A stretch of DNA of 64,000 bases from Streptomyces sp. YIM 121038 (GCF_006088715.1 NZ_CP030771.1:9298001-9362000); one strand, 5' to 3'; positions 28,429-37,058 are shown, counted from the first letter of the stretch. The notes: generated from the sequence alone by a model not told the origin. A program made the numbers and translations.

Positions 28429-30719
28429 CAGGCGTGCGGCAGCGGGAAGTAGTTGAGCTCCTCCTCCGTCAGCGGCCGCTGCCTCCAGCCGAGGGTGACC
28501 GCCATGTCCTGGATGCGCCTCCTGCCGAGGAACGGGAACGCCGCGGGGAAGTTGGGGACCAGACCGGGGATGAGCACCCGGACCACGCGGAACCCCGTCT
28601 TGGCGACGTCGTGGGTGGTCACGTCCACGTAGATGATCTCGTAGCCGCGTTTCTCGACCACGTCCCGGTACGTGGCCAGGGTGCGGTCGGGCAGCCGCGG
28701 CAGGTCGTCGACCGACCGGCTCGTGGGGGTGTCCACCCAGGGCCGCACCACTTCGGTGGCGCGCGGGTCGAGGAACAGCTGCTGCTGGCACAGCAGGTCG
28801 TTGACGTCGTGGAAGTCCTTCGCGTAGTCGTCGAGGTAGGCGCGGTCCTTGCGCCAGGGCTTGACCATGGCGTTGGTCCAGCCGGCCGCGACCGCCTCCC
28901 GGAACAGGCCCGCCGGGTCGTCGAAGTCGCGGGTGCCGTCCTGGAGGGTCAACGCCTCGCCCCACGCCTTGCGGGCGGCGTCCACCGGGTCGGGCCGGGC
29001 GCCGAAGCCGATGGTGAAGAGCTTCTCGATGTGGTTCTCGACCACTCCCGCCAGGACCGGCACGTCGAACTCGTTGTCCAGCTGGATGAGCCAGGCCCGC
29101 TGGCCGAGTTCGGCGGGCCGCCCGGCCCACAGCGCGGCGAGTTCGGGGGGCTGTTCCACCTTGGGGAGCGGATGGCGGTTCATCCACCAGATCATGGTGG
29201 CGTCCCGCTCGATGACCTCTTCGATGCCGGAGACCAGCGCGTCGTCCAGGGTGTGCCCCGCGGCGAGTCCCGGGTAGTAGAGGAAGTTGGTGGGCGGCAC
29301 GTTCGCGTACTGGTCCATGTACCAGTTGACGTACACCAGGCTGGCGGGCACCCACACGGGCCGGTCGGCGGTGAGCGAGTGGCCCGGCACCCAGTGGGTG
29401 GTCCGGTCGTGGGTGAACCGGACGAACGGGAAGCCGGGGCTGTCGTACAAGCGGTCCGAGTAGAGCACGAGGCGGTTCGGGTCGAGTGCGGATTCCCCCG
29501 CCCGCTCCAGGTCCTGGTACGAGGCCTCACGGACGTCGACGGTCTCGGTGATGCAGTTCCCGCAGTACCGCTCGACGGCCTCGCCGATCGCGGCGCTGCG
29601 GGCGGCACGGAAGTTGCGGAACGCGGTGCCGCCGCAGACCACGTTGTTGGCCCAGGTGTACAGGCGGCGCATGTCGGCGACGTTGGTCTGCACCGTGACC
29701 AGGCGGTCGGGGACGGACTTGTCGTGCTCGAAGATCTGGTGGGAGGCGATCAGGCCGGTGCGGTTGTCAAGGAGGAGCCGTTCGTTGAAGGGCGGGGTGT
29801 CGTCGTTCAGGGGCCGGTCGGGCAGCGGAAGCACCGGGTGGCGCGCGATGGTCAGCTCGACCGGGTCGAGTTCGATCTCCGCCCACAGCGACCACGCGGT
29901 GACCCCGGCGACCCAGCGCTCGATGTCGATCAGCAAGTAGGAGAGCATCCACAGGAGTTCGGAGGGCGTCGGGGCGCCGCCCGCGCCGAAGACGGCCTCG
30001 CCGGTCAACGCGGCGTGGACGTCGGGCCGTTCGGCCGCCGTGAGCCGTCGGCCCAGGAGGTCCCGGTAGTCGGGCGTGCGGCCGGGTGCGACGGTCGGCC
30101 CGGCCCAGCCGCGGCCCTCGCTGAGGTGGAACGACGACCACAGGACCCGGTGCTCGGCGCAGAAGTCGTTCAGCGACTCCAGATAGCCGAGGTCGAAGCG
30201 GTCGCGCAGGGCGAGCACCACGGGCTTGTGGGCCGGATGTGCCGCCAGGGCGTCCGCGAGGCCGGACCTGGGCGTCACCTCGACCGAGGCGAAGTTGGCC
30301 GTCGCCGGGCAGACGCGGGCGACGTCGGTCAGCTCCGCGTCGCCCGTGAGGATCAGCGGTGTGGCCGTCACCCGCTCGGGGTCGGGCCGTGGTCCCTGGT
30401 CGAACCGCAGCCAGTTGGCCTCGCCCGCGATGGGTTCCGCCGTGCTGAGTCCACCGAGTTCCGTGAGCTTCTCCAGGACTTCGCGGTAGCCCGCCGGGTC
30501 GGAGGTGGTGCGGACGATCTCGTCGAGGGGGGTCGCGCCGTCACAGCGGGCCAGGACCGCCGCGACGTCCTCGGGCGCCGCTTTGATCTCGAAGAGGCCG
30601 CCTCTCGGGGCGATGGCGAGCGTGTGCCGCGGCGCGCCCGGGCGGGGCCAGACAAGTGGCCGTAATTCTACGCGCACCATCCGGGGGCAGCCGATTCCGA
30701 TGGATTCATTGACCGTCAA
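28428..30719 (-). CDS. Leader-binding YcaO cyclodehydratase (TOMM/RiPP biosynthesis)
   Basis: About 763 residues. TTG 30719 is the start: GGAGGA lies 4 nt before it, whereas the earlier TTG (30731) would overlap that site. The N-terminus (to ~90) is a PqqD-like leader-recognition winged helix ('IAPRGGLFEIKAAPEDVAAV', 'LARCDGATPLDEIVR'). An E1-like region follows (to ~300). The C-terminal half is YcaO with ATP/Mg sites: 'AIGEAVERYCG' (E-x-x-E-R) and 'GIEEVIERDA'; it ends in 'YFPLPHA'. YcaO enzymes use ATP to turn Ser/Thr/Cys amides into azolines, or form amidines or thioamides. No dehydrogenase, TfuA or protease gene is adjacent. The 31-aa precursor lies directly upstream. Confidence 0.88.
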   Translation of the reverse strand: MTVNESIGIGCPRMVRVELRPLVWPRPGAPRHTLAIAPRGGLFEIKAAPEDVAAVLARCDGATPLDEIVRTTSDPAGYREVLEKLTELGGLSTAEPIAGEANWLRFDQGPRPDPERVTATPLILTGDAELTDVARVCPATANFASVEVTPRSGLADALAAHPAHKPVVLALRDRFDLGYLESLNDFCAEHRVLWSSFHLSEGRGWAGPTVAPGRTPDYRDLLGRRLTAAERPDVHAALTGEAVFGAGGAPTPSELLWMLSYLLIDIERWVAGVTAWSLWAEIELDPVELTIARHPVLPLPDRPLNDDTPPFNERLLLDNRTGLIASHQIFEHDKSVPDRLVTVQTNVADMRRLYTWANNVVCGGTAFRNFRAARSAAIGEAVERYCGNCITETVDVREASYQDLERAGESALDPNRLVLYSDRLYDSPGFPFVRFTHDRTTHWVPGHSLTADRPVWVPASLVYVNWYMDQYANVPPTNFLYYPGLAAGHTLDDALVSGIEEVIERDATMIWWMNRHPLPKVEQPPELAALWAGRPAELGQRAWLIQLDNEFDVPVLAGVVENHIEKLFTIGFGARPDPVDAARKAWGEALTLQDGTRDFDDPAGLFREAVAAGWTNAMVKPWRKDRAYLDDYAKDFHDVNDLLCQQQLFLDPRATEVVRPWVDTPTSRSVDDLPRLPDRTLATYRDVVEKRGYEIIYVDVTTHDVAKTGFRVVRVLIPGLVPNFPAAFPFLGRRRIQDMAVTLGWRQRPLTEEELNYFPLPHA

Positions 30720-30739
30720 CGATTCCTCCAACCCATGAA

Positions 30740-30773
30740 GTTCCGGGAATCGCCGGTCGGCGATTCCCGGAAC
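30740..30773 (-). terminator. Hairpin (attenuator) between precursor and YcaO genes
   Basis: Arms 30740-30755 and 30758-30773 (GTTCCGGGAATCGCCG and its complement) are perfectly complementary over 16 bp, so the RNA would form a stem of about 15 bp with a tetraloop. It sits 14 nt after the precursor stop and 20 nt before the YcaO start. Such partial terminators in RiPP operons raise precursor mRNA over enzyme mRNA. Confidence 0.7.
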
Positions 30774-30787
30774 CCGGCACCTATTTC

Positions 30788-30883
30788 TCAGTCGTTCCAG
30801 GTGAACACAGGAGCGATACTTGAGTGGTTGTGGCTCGGGGCCAGCATCCTCCGAGTGCGGTGGAAATCAATGTGCACGATCAT
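30788..30883 (-). CDS. Candidate RiPP precursor peptide (31 aa)
   Basis: ATG 30883 follows a near-consensus ribosome site, GTGAGGAGGACCGA, with 5-6 nt spacing, and the frame ends at TGA 30788. The peptide starts 'MIVHIDFHRTRRMLAP', a strand-like, basic segment suited to a leader. It ends '...SSIAPVFTWND', a likely core with Ser17, Ser21, Ser22 and Thr28 as the only cyclisable residues (no Cys). Three His residues and one Trp are present. Size, strong ribosome site, following hairpin and the adjacent leader-binding YcaO all argue for a precursor. I recognise no known RiPP core in it. The leader/core boundary is a guess. Confidence 0.72.
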   Translation of the reverse strand: MIVHIDFHRTRRMLAPSHNHSSIAPVFTWND

Positions 30884-31281
30884 TCGGTCCTCCTCACGGA
30901 CATACGGCTCCCATCACGGATGTCGCCGCATGGTAGAGAGGGTGGTCTGCCAGGAGGGGCGTCGCACATACGCATTTGAGCGTAGGAACCCGGAGGGCGG
31001 CCGATTCCCGACTCCTGCATCCGTCTCGCTCCTGCACGACAAATGCAATAGCTAAACTGCCGCCAAGAGGTGGCGTAACGGCCGTGTGGGATTAACGACG
31101 TGCGACATGGAAATACGCGGACCGGCCCCCAGGGATTTCCGTCGGGCTTCGGCCATCTCGACCGAATCGTGTCGGCGCGACCCAAGTGCACCCGCGTACG
31201 GGACAAGTGGGTGTGGCTCAGCAGACTGGTGAGGTCACTTTGCCCGCCGCATGTAGTTGGCCGATTCAACGCTATGGGGGC
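30884..31281. promoter_or_regulatory. Less GC-rich upstream region of the RiPP operon
   Basis: The 398-bp gap between the precursor and a TetR gene is visibly less GC-rich than its surroundings. On the minus strand a frame of 46 codons (ATG 31020, GGAG 8 nt upstream) ends in an ATGA overlap with the precursor start, but its third positions are not GC-biased, so I do not call it a gene. The operon promoter should be here; I could not fix its boxes. Confidence 0.4.
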
Positions 31282-31905
31282 TCAGTCCGTCGGTACCTTC
31301 ACCAGGTCCAGGCGGCCGCCCGCCAGCGCGATGGTCGCGGAGACCAGGGCCTGGAGGGCGAGGTCCTCGCCGGGCTGGTCCGGGGTGTAGAGGCACTGGA
31401 GCGTCAGCCCGTCGAAGCCGGCGAGGAAGAAGCGGGCGATGGCCTCCGCCGGGTGGGCGAGCTCGTGCCCGGTCCGGGCCGCCGCCTCGGACACCAGCTT
31501 CGCCGTCACGTCGTTCACCCCCTGGTAGTAGCTCCCGAGGGCCTCCGTCATCTCGGGGGTGCGCAGGGCGACCATGCTCAGTTCGGTCTGCAGGTTGTAG
31601 CGCATCGCGTCCTCCCGCACGGTGCGCCACAGGACGCTGACCAGGGCGACGATCGTGTCCTCGAAACCGGCGTCCCGCGGGGTCGCCCGCTCGACGTGGG
31701 CGATCAGGTCGGTGGTGAGTTGTTCCATCACCGCCCGGTACAGATCCGCCTTCGTGCCGAAGGTGTAGTGGACCGTGGCCTGCGCGACACCGAGCTCGGC
31801 AGCGATCGCGCGCGTGCTGCCCGCGGCCACTCCCTCCCTGGTCATGAGGTCGATGGCCGCTTTGATCAGTTGAGGGCGGCGCTCGGCCGCGGAAACGTGA
31901 GCCAT
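31282..31905 (-). CDS. TetR family regulator
   Basis: 207 residues, ATG 31905. Helix-turn-helix: 'LIKAAIDLMTREGVAAGS', 'TRAIAAELGVAQATVHYTFG' with the H-Y-T-F recognition end. The ligand-binding half is typical AcrR-like, with no motif that gives away an effector. It lies 64 bp after the quinone-oxidoreductase-like gene on the same strand and about 400 bp upstream of the RiPP precursor. It could control either: position allows both, and no clear palindrome settles it. Confidence 0.85.
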   Translation of the reverse strand: MAHVSAAERRPQLIKAAIDLMTREGVAAGSTRAIAAELGVAQATVHYTFGTKADLYRAVMEQLTTDLIAHVERATPRDAGFEDTIVALVSVLWRTVREDAMRYNLQTELSMVALRTPEMTEALGSYYQGVNDVTAKLVSEAAARTGHELAHPAEAIARFFLAGFDGLTLQCLYTPDQPGEDLALQALVSATIALAGGRLDLVKVPTD

Positions 31906-31969
31906 GCGCCCATCCTACCGACCTAGTCAGGAGAACAAGTCACCCGACCAAGTTGCCTTCGCGCCGGGG

Positions 31970-32980
31970 TCACGAGGTGCTGATGACCACCTTGCCGAAG
32001 GCGCCGCCGGAGGCGTAGTGGCGGTAGGCGTCGACGGCCTCGTCGAAGGGGAAGACCCGGTCGATCAGGGGCCGGAGCCCGTGCGCCTCGATGACGGCGT
32101 TCATGGCGGTGAACTGGGCGCGGCTGCCCACCGCCACGGCGCGGACGGTGGCGCCGGAGGCGAACAGGGCCCGCGGGTCGAGCGGCTCCGCGGTCTTGCC
32201 GACGAAGCCGACGCACGCGACGGTGCCGGCCAGGGCGACGGCGCGGACGGACTCGTGGAGGAGCCCGGCGACGTCGACGACGCGGTCGGCGCCCCGCCCG
32301 CCGGTGCGGGCGCGGACCTCGTCGGCCCAGTCGGGCGTGGCCGTGTAATCGACGACGTCATCGGCGCCGAGGCCGCGCAGCCGTGCCGCCTTGGCCGGGC
32401 TGCTGGTCGTGGCGATCACCCGCGCGCCGAGCGCCTTGGCGAACTGGAGCGCGAAGAGGGACACGCCGCCGGAGCCCTGCACGACGACGGTGTCGCCGGG
32501 CCGGACGCCGACGCCGTCGCCGGTCAGCGCGTTCCAGGCCGTGACCGCCGCGCAGGGCAGCGTCGCGGCCTCCTCGTACGACAGATGGGCGGGGACGGTC
32601 ACGAGCGAGTCCGCGTCGACGACGGCGTACTCGGTGAGCATGCCGTCCAGGGAGCCGCCGCGCTGCGCGAGGTGCTCCACGGCGAACGGGCCGTCCTGCC
32701 AGGAGGGGAAGAGCGTGGCGGCGACGCGGTCGCCGACGCGGACCGCGTCGACGTCCGGGCCGACCGTGACGACGTCACCGGCCCCGTCCGACACGGGGAC
32801 GACGTCCGGCTCGACCGGCAGGACGTAGGTGCCGTCGAGGACCATGAGTTCGCGGAAGCTCAGGGATGTCGCGCGCACCGCCACCACGGCCTGGCCGGGT
32901 CCTGGCGCGGGGACGTCGTGCTCGCGGACGGTGAGGCCGGAGAGTCCGGCGCCGCTGTGGGACAGGTGGTAGCTCCGCAT
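31970..32980 (-). CDS. NAD(P)-dependent MDR oxidoreductase (quinone oxidoreductase type)
   Basis: 336 residues, ATG 32980 with GAAAGG upstream. Medium-chain dehydrogenase fold: N-terminal GroES-like domain ('FRELMVLDGTYV', 'PVSDGAGDVVTVGPDV'), nucleotide fold with 'GDTVVVQGSGGVSLFALQFA' (G-x-G-x-x-S) and 'GADRVVDVAG'. The catalytic Zn cysteine/histidine set of alcohol dehydrogenases is absent (Phe-Arg-Glu where Cys would be), so it is a zinc-free enone or quinone reductase. It shares direction with the SnoaL-like gene upstream (50-bp gap), so both may be cotranscribed from the palindromic TetR operator at 33473. Confidence 0.87.
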   Translation of the reverse strand: MRSYHLSHSGAGLSGLTVREHDVPAPGPGQAVVAVRATSLSFRELMVLDGTYVLPVEPDVVPVSDGAGDVVTVGPDVDAVRVGDRVAATLFPSWQDGPFAVEHLAQRGGSLDGMLTEYAVVDADSLVTVPAHLSYEEAATLPCAAVTAWNALTGDGVGVRPGDTVVVQGSGGVSLFALQFAKALGARVIATTSSPAKAARLRGLGADDVVDYTATPDWADEVRARTGGRGADRVVDVAGLLHESVRAVALAGTVACVGFVGKTAEPLDPRALFASGATVRAVAVGSRAQFTAMNAVIEAHGLRPLIDRVFPFDEAVDAYRHYASGGAFGKVVISTS

Positions 32981-33030
32981 CGAAAGGCCCTTCGTGTGAC
33001 GGGGGTGGAGGCGCCGGGCGCAGGGGTGCG

Positions 33031-33456
33031 TCACGCGGCGTCGGACTCGGCGGCGAGCGGGACCTCGCCCGCGGTCTTGCTGAAGCCGAACGCCTCGGTG
33101 ATCCGGCCGCCCGTCACGCGCATGACGTTGACCCCGCGCACCCACTGGTCGGGACCCGCTCCGAAGCGGTAGCTCCACACGATCGTCGCGCGCTCGCCCG
33201 CCACGATGACCTCCTGCGGCGTGAACTGCGTGGCGCGGTCGTCGATGACGGCCGACCACCAGGCCGTGCACGCCTCACCGCCGCGGACCAGCTCCCCGCC
33301 GGGCGCGGGCTGGACGCTCTCCATGACGCAGTCCTCGGCGATCAGCCCTGCCAGGAGACCCGTGTCGTGCTCGATGAAGGCGCGGTTGAAGCGGTCGATG
33401 ACCTCGGTGGTGTCGCGGACGGAGCCGACGGCCTCGGTGGTGTGGCGAGTGGACAT
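33031..33456 (-). CDS. SnoaL/NTF2-like protein
   Basis: 141 residues, ATG 33456 with GGGAGG close upstream. It shows the small alpha+beta barrel pattern: 'VIDRFNRAFIEHDTGLLAGL', 'IAEDCVMESVQPAPGG', 'WSYRFGAGPDQWVRGVNVMR' and 'GRITEAFGFSKTAG'. The family includes polyketide cyclases, isomerases and many small-molecule-binding proteins; the function cannot be fixed. It is divergent from a TetR gene with a perfect operator-like palindrome 17 bp before its start, so it is very probably the repressed target, together with the oxidoreductase behind it. Confidence 0.83.
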   Translation of the reverse strand: MSTRHTTEAVGSVRDTTEVIDRFNRAFIEHDTGLLAGLIAEDCVMESVQPAPGGELVRGGEACTAWWSAVIDDRATQFTPQEVIVAGERATIVWSYRFGAGPDQWVRGVNVMRVTGGRITEAFGFSKTAGEVPLAAESDAA

Positions 33457-33472
33457 GATGCCTCCCCAGAAG

Positions 33473-33530
33473 GGATAGACCGTTCGGTCTATCCGCTGTC
33501 GCTGGAGATATAGATAGACCAGTTGATCTA
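33473..33530. promoter_or_regulatory. Double TetR-type operator in divergent promoter
   Basis: A perfect palindrome GGATAGACCG-tt-CGGTCTATCC (33473-33494) is followed by a weaker copy TAGACCAGTTGATCTA (33515-33530). Both share the TAGACC core. They fill the 102-bp gap between the SnoaL-like gene and the TetR gene, the classic place for an autoregulatory operator. Confidence 0.7.
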
Positions 33531-33558
33531 CCGCGTCAAGAGCTGGCACAATCACGCC

Positions 33559-34152
33559 ATGACCGCCGCCACCCAACCGGGCCCCCGCGAACGACTGCTG
33601 CTCGCCGCCCAGGAGTTGACCTACACCCAGGGCGTCGCTGTCGGCGTGGACGCCCTGCTCAAGGCGGCCGGAGCCGCCCGGCGTTCGCTGTACGAGCACT
33701 TCGGCGGCAAGGACGGCCTCATCGCCGAGGTGCTGCGCCGCAGCACCGCCGAGGACCTGGCGAAGTACCGCGCCACGATGGACGCCGCGGGGGACGACCC
33801 CCGTACCCGGCTCCTCGCGGTCGCCGACCGGCTGGCCGAGATCGCCGCGGCCCCGGACTTCCACGGCTGCCGCTATCTGGCCGCCGACCTCGCGCTCACC
33901 GACCCCGAGCACCCGGCCCACGAGGTCACCCAGGCCTACCGGCGCACCCTCCACGGCCTGTTCGCCGACGAGCTGACCGCCCTCGGGCACGCGCGCCCCG
34001 ACTTCGGCGCGGACCAGCTGCTCATCCTCGTCGACGGCCTGCTCGCCACGGGCGCGTCCCGTCCCGCAGCGCGGCCGCCCGCCGCCGCGTCCCGCGAACT
34101 CTTCGAGTACGTCGTCGACTCCGCGACGCGGTCGGCAGTGGCTCCCGTCTGA
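33559..34152 (+). CDS. TetR family regulator
   Basis: 197 residues, ATG 33559. DNA-binding domain: 'RERLLLAAQELTYTQGVAVG', 'VDALLKAAGAARRSLYEHFG' with the S-L-Y-x-H-F recognition helix. The C-terminal domain ('FHGCRYLAADLALTDPEHP') belongs to a group often beside oxidoreductases. It is divergent from the SnoaL-like/MDR pair, and the TAGACC palindromes in between are its likely binding sites, making it a local autorepressor. Confidence 0.88.
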   Translation: MTAATQPGPRERLLLAAQELTYTQGVAVGVDALLKAAGAARRSLYEHFGGKDGLIAEVLRRSTAEDLAKYRATMDAAGDDPRTRLLAVADRLAEIAAAPDFHGCRYLAADLALTDPEHPAHEVTQAYRRTLHGLFADELTALGHARPDFGADQLLILVDGLLATGASRPAARPPAAASRELFEYVVDSATRSAVAPV

Positions 34153-34202
34153 GGGGTGAGTGATCGGCTACCTCGGTCACGCGGCGGGCTCGGGGGCTTC
34201 GG

Positions 34203-37058
34203 CTACTGAGCAGGCGGGACCGGCAGGCGCTGCCCGCTGGTGCCGTCGTACGTCCCGAGCGGCGCCGTGATGTCCAGGCCGTCGCGGTCGGTGATCCTGA
34301 CCGCGATCGCATGGGCTCCGGAGCCGGTGGAGCGGACGTCGAAGGAGACGCCGGTCGCCGCCGCGCGGCCGTCGACGAGCCACGCCACGTCGGCGCCGGT
34401 GATCGGGCCGTGCTGCGGCGAACTGCCCTGGGCGTTCAACAGCGGTCCTTCGACGGCGCCGAGCAGCACCTCGGGCGGTCGCGGAGGCAGGGCGAACGCC
34501 GGAGTCTGCACGTACGACGTGTGATAGCCGTTGGTCGCGATGACCTGCGCCACGCACCGCTCGTGCCCCGGCATCGTGCGCAGGTCCAGGTCGAAGGACG
34601 TACCGCTGAGGCTGACCCCCGGGCGGGGCGCGAAGGTCCCGTCGGCGTTGGTGAACCGTACGAAGTACGTGAAGGCGGGGCGCGGTTCGGGCTCGCCGAC
34701 GTCCAGTCGCTGCCAGCGCAGGTGCAGGACGCCCTCGGTGTCGATCTCCGGCGTGGACAGCGGTGTGTTCAGGATGAACTGGGGGGCGCCGGACGGCACG
34801 ACCAGCGCGCCCAGCTCGGTCCCGTCGCGGCGCAGGACGACGCGGTGGGCCCGCGCGGCGTAGGGCAGACGGGCGCCGAACGCCGCCTCCTGCTGCTCGT
34901 GGCGGTCGAAGACCACGGCGGTCGGGGCGCTGGCCAGGACCTGCCCGGCCGCGTCCTCGACGGACACGGTGTAGACGGGGCCGGGGACCGTCCGCGGCGG
35001 CGACGGCTTGCGGAAGGTCCGCAGGCACGGCTGCCAGCGCACGGCCCCGGAGCGGCTGACCCGGCCGCGCACTCGCACGTACTGGCCCGGGAACGGCCGA
35101 CTGGTGGTGGTCAGCGCGGCCGGAACCGTGCCGTGCACGGGGCGCTCGGGCGGTGCCGCGTCGGCCTGTTCGCCGCGCACGGACAGGGTGTTGAGCAGCC
35201 GGAGCCAGTGGTAGCCGCCGATCCAGCTGGAGCGGACGTCGCAGTAGCTCATCAGGTCACCGGTGGTGGCCGGGTGCAGGATGGGCGTGGGCGTCAGCGG
35301 TCCTGCACCGACCTCGCCGGTCCGGCCGTCGGGCGGGGTGAAGTCCTCGTCGACGTTCTCGGGGCCGCCGCAAGGTGCGTGGCGCAACCCCAGGAGATGG
35401 CCGACCTCGTGGGCGAAGGTGATGGCGTCCTCGTACCCGAACGAGACGTGATCGTTGTATCGCGCCAGGCCTCCGATCTTGCCCAGGGGGACGGCGTGGT
35501 CGAGCATCGCGTACAGCAGCTGGTCGTCGTTGCCGTGGTCCTCCTGGATGTCTTCCAGGTCGTCGATGAAGTCGCCCTGCCCGTCCTCGCTGGCCAGGTC
35601 GCGGGTGGTGTGGATCTCCGTCAGGCCAGGAACCGTGTAGTAGACGATCCCGCCGGTGTCGGCGATGGGGTAGCGCAGGGGGAGGAGGTCGGCGACGGCG
35701 CGGTAGCGCGCCGGGGTGAGGGCTGGGACCGCCGGGGTCGACACCCGCACCATCCAGACGGTCACCGGCCGCGTCGCCCGGAAGTCGGCCGTCACCTCCA
35801 TGGGGTTGCTCAAGGTGCCCGCGACCTCCGCCTGCACCTGGATCTTGGCCGTCCCGGCCGTCACCCGGTCCGCGGGGATGAGGAAGTTCAGGGTGTGCGC
35901 GATCTGCCCCCGGTCGACCTGCGCGATGGGCCGGGCCGTGATCGGATTCAGCGAACGGGTGGTGAAGGAGCCGCCGTTGAGGGTCAGCGTCCCGACCACC
36001 CCGTCCACGGTGCCGCCCTCGCGCGGATCGATGCCGGAGTCCAGATAGACCCGGACCAGCGTGGCCTTGCCCGCCGCCAGGGCGTGCTGCGGGCCGCCCG
36101 TGGGCGGGGTGAAGTGCTGGGTGGCCTGGGTGACCTCGACGCCCGTGATCTCCAGGTTCGGGGTGGCGTCGGGAGGCAGGAGCTCGCTGCTCATCGTGAG
36201 CAGGAAGCCGTTGTGGGTCTGGTCGGTCTGGGTGGGGCCGAGGACGTGGCGGCCCAGGGTGTCCGGCTCGTTCGGGTCGATGGTGATCATCGCGCGGCCG
36301 AGGAAGTTCTCGTAGGCGCCGCCGCTCGGCCAGGCCTCGTCGTCGTGGGTGTACGCCTCGACCCAGATCCGGGTCGGCCCGCCCACGGCCAGCGTGGTGA
36401 CGGGGGAGGGCAGGCCGCTGGCGAGCGGGAAGAGCGCCTCGTCGAAGACGCGGTCGCCCCCGTTGTTCCAGCGCAGGAGCTCCTGGTCGATGGCCTCGGC
36501 GCCGCCCTGGGCCGGGGCGAAGGCGCGGACGTACAGGCCCATGTGCGTGAAGTCGCTGTTCTCGTCGTCGAAGACCACCACGTCCCGGAACACCAGCCGC
36601 AGCTGCCGGAAGACGTGCGGCGGCACGGCTTCGAGGACGCCGGTCACCGCGTAGCCGGTGTGGCCGTTGTCGGTGGTGGTGGGGCCGAGCAGCACCTGGC
36701 CGAGCTGGCTCGGCTCGCGGGTGTCGAAGACGACCTCCGCCTCGCCGAGGAAGTTCTCGTGGTGGCCCTCGTCGGGCCAGCGCTCGTCGTTGTCCGTGTA
36801 CGCCTTGACGTGGAGGCGGCCGATGCCGCCGGGGACACCGCCGATGTCGAACACCAGGACGCTCGGGTACTCCTGGTCGCCGTCCAGCGGGTACTGGAAG
36901 TTGTCCTCGACCTCGCCGTTGCGCCGGTTCCAGCGGAACTCGGCCACCTGGTTCCCGGAGTTGTCGAGGACCCGGACGTACAGGCCCATGCGGGTCGATC
37001 CCGCTTCCTCCTCCTCGAAGAGGTACACGGTGTCGAGTGTGAGTCGCATGAGGGTCAT
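34203..37058 (-). CDS. Large zinc metalloprotease with beta-sandwich domains
   Basis: 951 residues. ATG 37058 was chosen for GGAGG 9 nt upstream; a longer N-terminus has no ribosome site. The protein has two related N-terminal beta-sandwich units ('LYVRVLDNSGNQVAEFRW', then 'LYVRAFAPAQGG'). Near residue 546 is the metzincin-type zinc motif 'FAHEVGHLLGLRHAPCGG' (H-E-x-x-H-x-x-G-x-x-H), with a possible Met-turn 'LMSYCD' about 45-55 residues later. The C-terminal ~250 residues look like fibronectin-type beta domains. No signal peptide is evident, so export may use another route or the protein acts inside; this is odd for a metzincin. Substrate unknown. Confidence 0.8.
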   Translation of the reverse strand: MTLMRLTLDTVYLFEEEEAGSTRMGLYVRVLDNSGNQVAEFRWNRRNGEVEDNFQYPLDGDQEYPSVLVFDIGGVPGGIGRLHVKAYTDNDERWPDEGHHENFLGEAEVVFDTREPSQLGQVLLGPTTTDNGHTGYAVTGVLEAVPPHVFRQLRLVFRDVVVFDDENSDFTHMGLYVRAFAPAQGGAEAIDQELLRWNNGGDRVFDEALFPLASGLPSPVTTLAVGGPTRIWVEAYTHDDEAWPSGGAYENFLGRAMITIDPNEPDTLGRHVLGPTQTDQTHNGFLLTMSSELLPPDATPNLEITGVEVTQATQHFTPPTGGPQHALAAGKATLVRVYLDSGIDPREGGTVDGVVGTLTLNGGSFTTRSLNPITARPIAQVDRGQIAHTLNFLIPADRVTAGTAKIQVQAEVAGTLSNPMEVTADFRATRPVTVWMVRVSTPAVPALTPARYRAVADLLPLRYPIADTGGIVYYTVPGLTEIHTTRDLASEDGQGDFIDDLEDIQEDHGNDDQLLYAMLDHAVPLGKIGGLARYNDHVSFGYEDAITFAHEVGHLLGLRHAPCGGPENVDEDFTPPDGRTGEVGAGPLTPTPILHPATTGDLMSYCDVRSSWIGGYHWLRLLNTLSVRGEQADAAPPERPVHGTVPAALTTTSRPFPGQYVRVRGRVSRSGAVRWQPCLRTFRKPSPPRTVPGPVYTVSVEDAAGQVLASAPTAVVFDRHEQQEAAFGARLPYAARAHRVVLRRDGTELGALVVPSGAPQFILNTPLSTPEIDTEGVLHLRWQRLDVGEPEPRPAFTYFVRFTNADGTFAPRPGVSLSGTSFDLDLRTMPGHERCVAQVIATNGYHTSYVQTPAFALPPRPPEVLLGAVEGPLLNAQGSSPQHGPITGADVAWLVDGRAAATGVSFDVRSTGSGAHAIAVRITDRDGLDITAPLGTYDGTSGQRLPVPPAQ

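Noticed and set aside
30880..31269. A 129-codon minus-strand frame over the RiPP upstream region
   Set aside because: Poor codon bias and no domain; only its last 46 codons are noted as a possible leader peptide.
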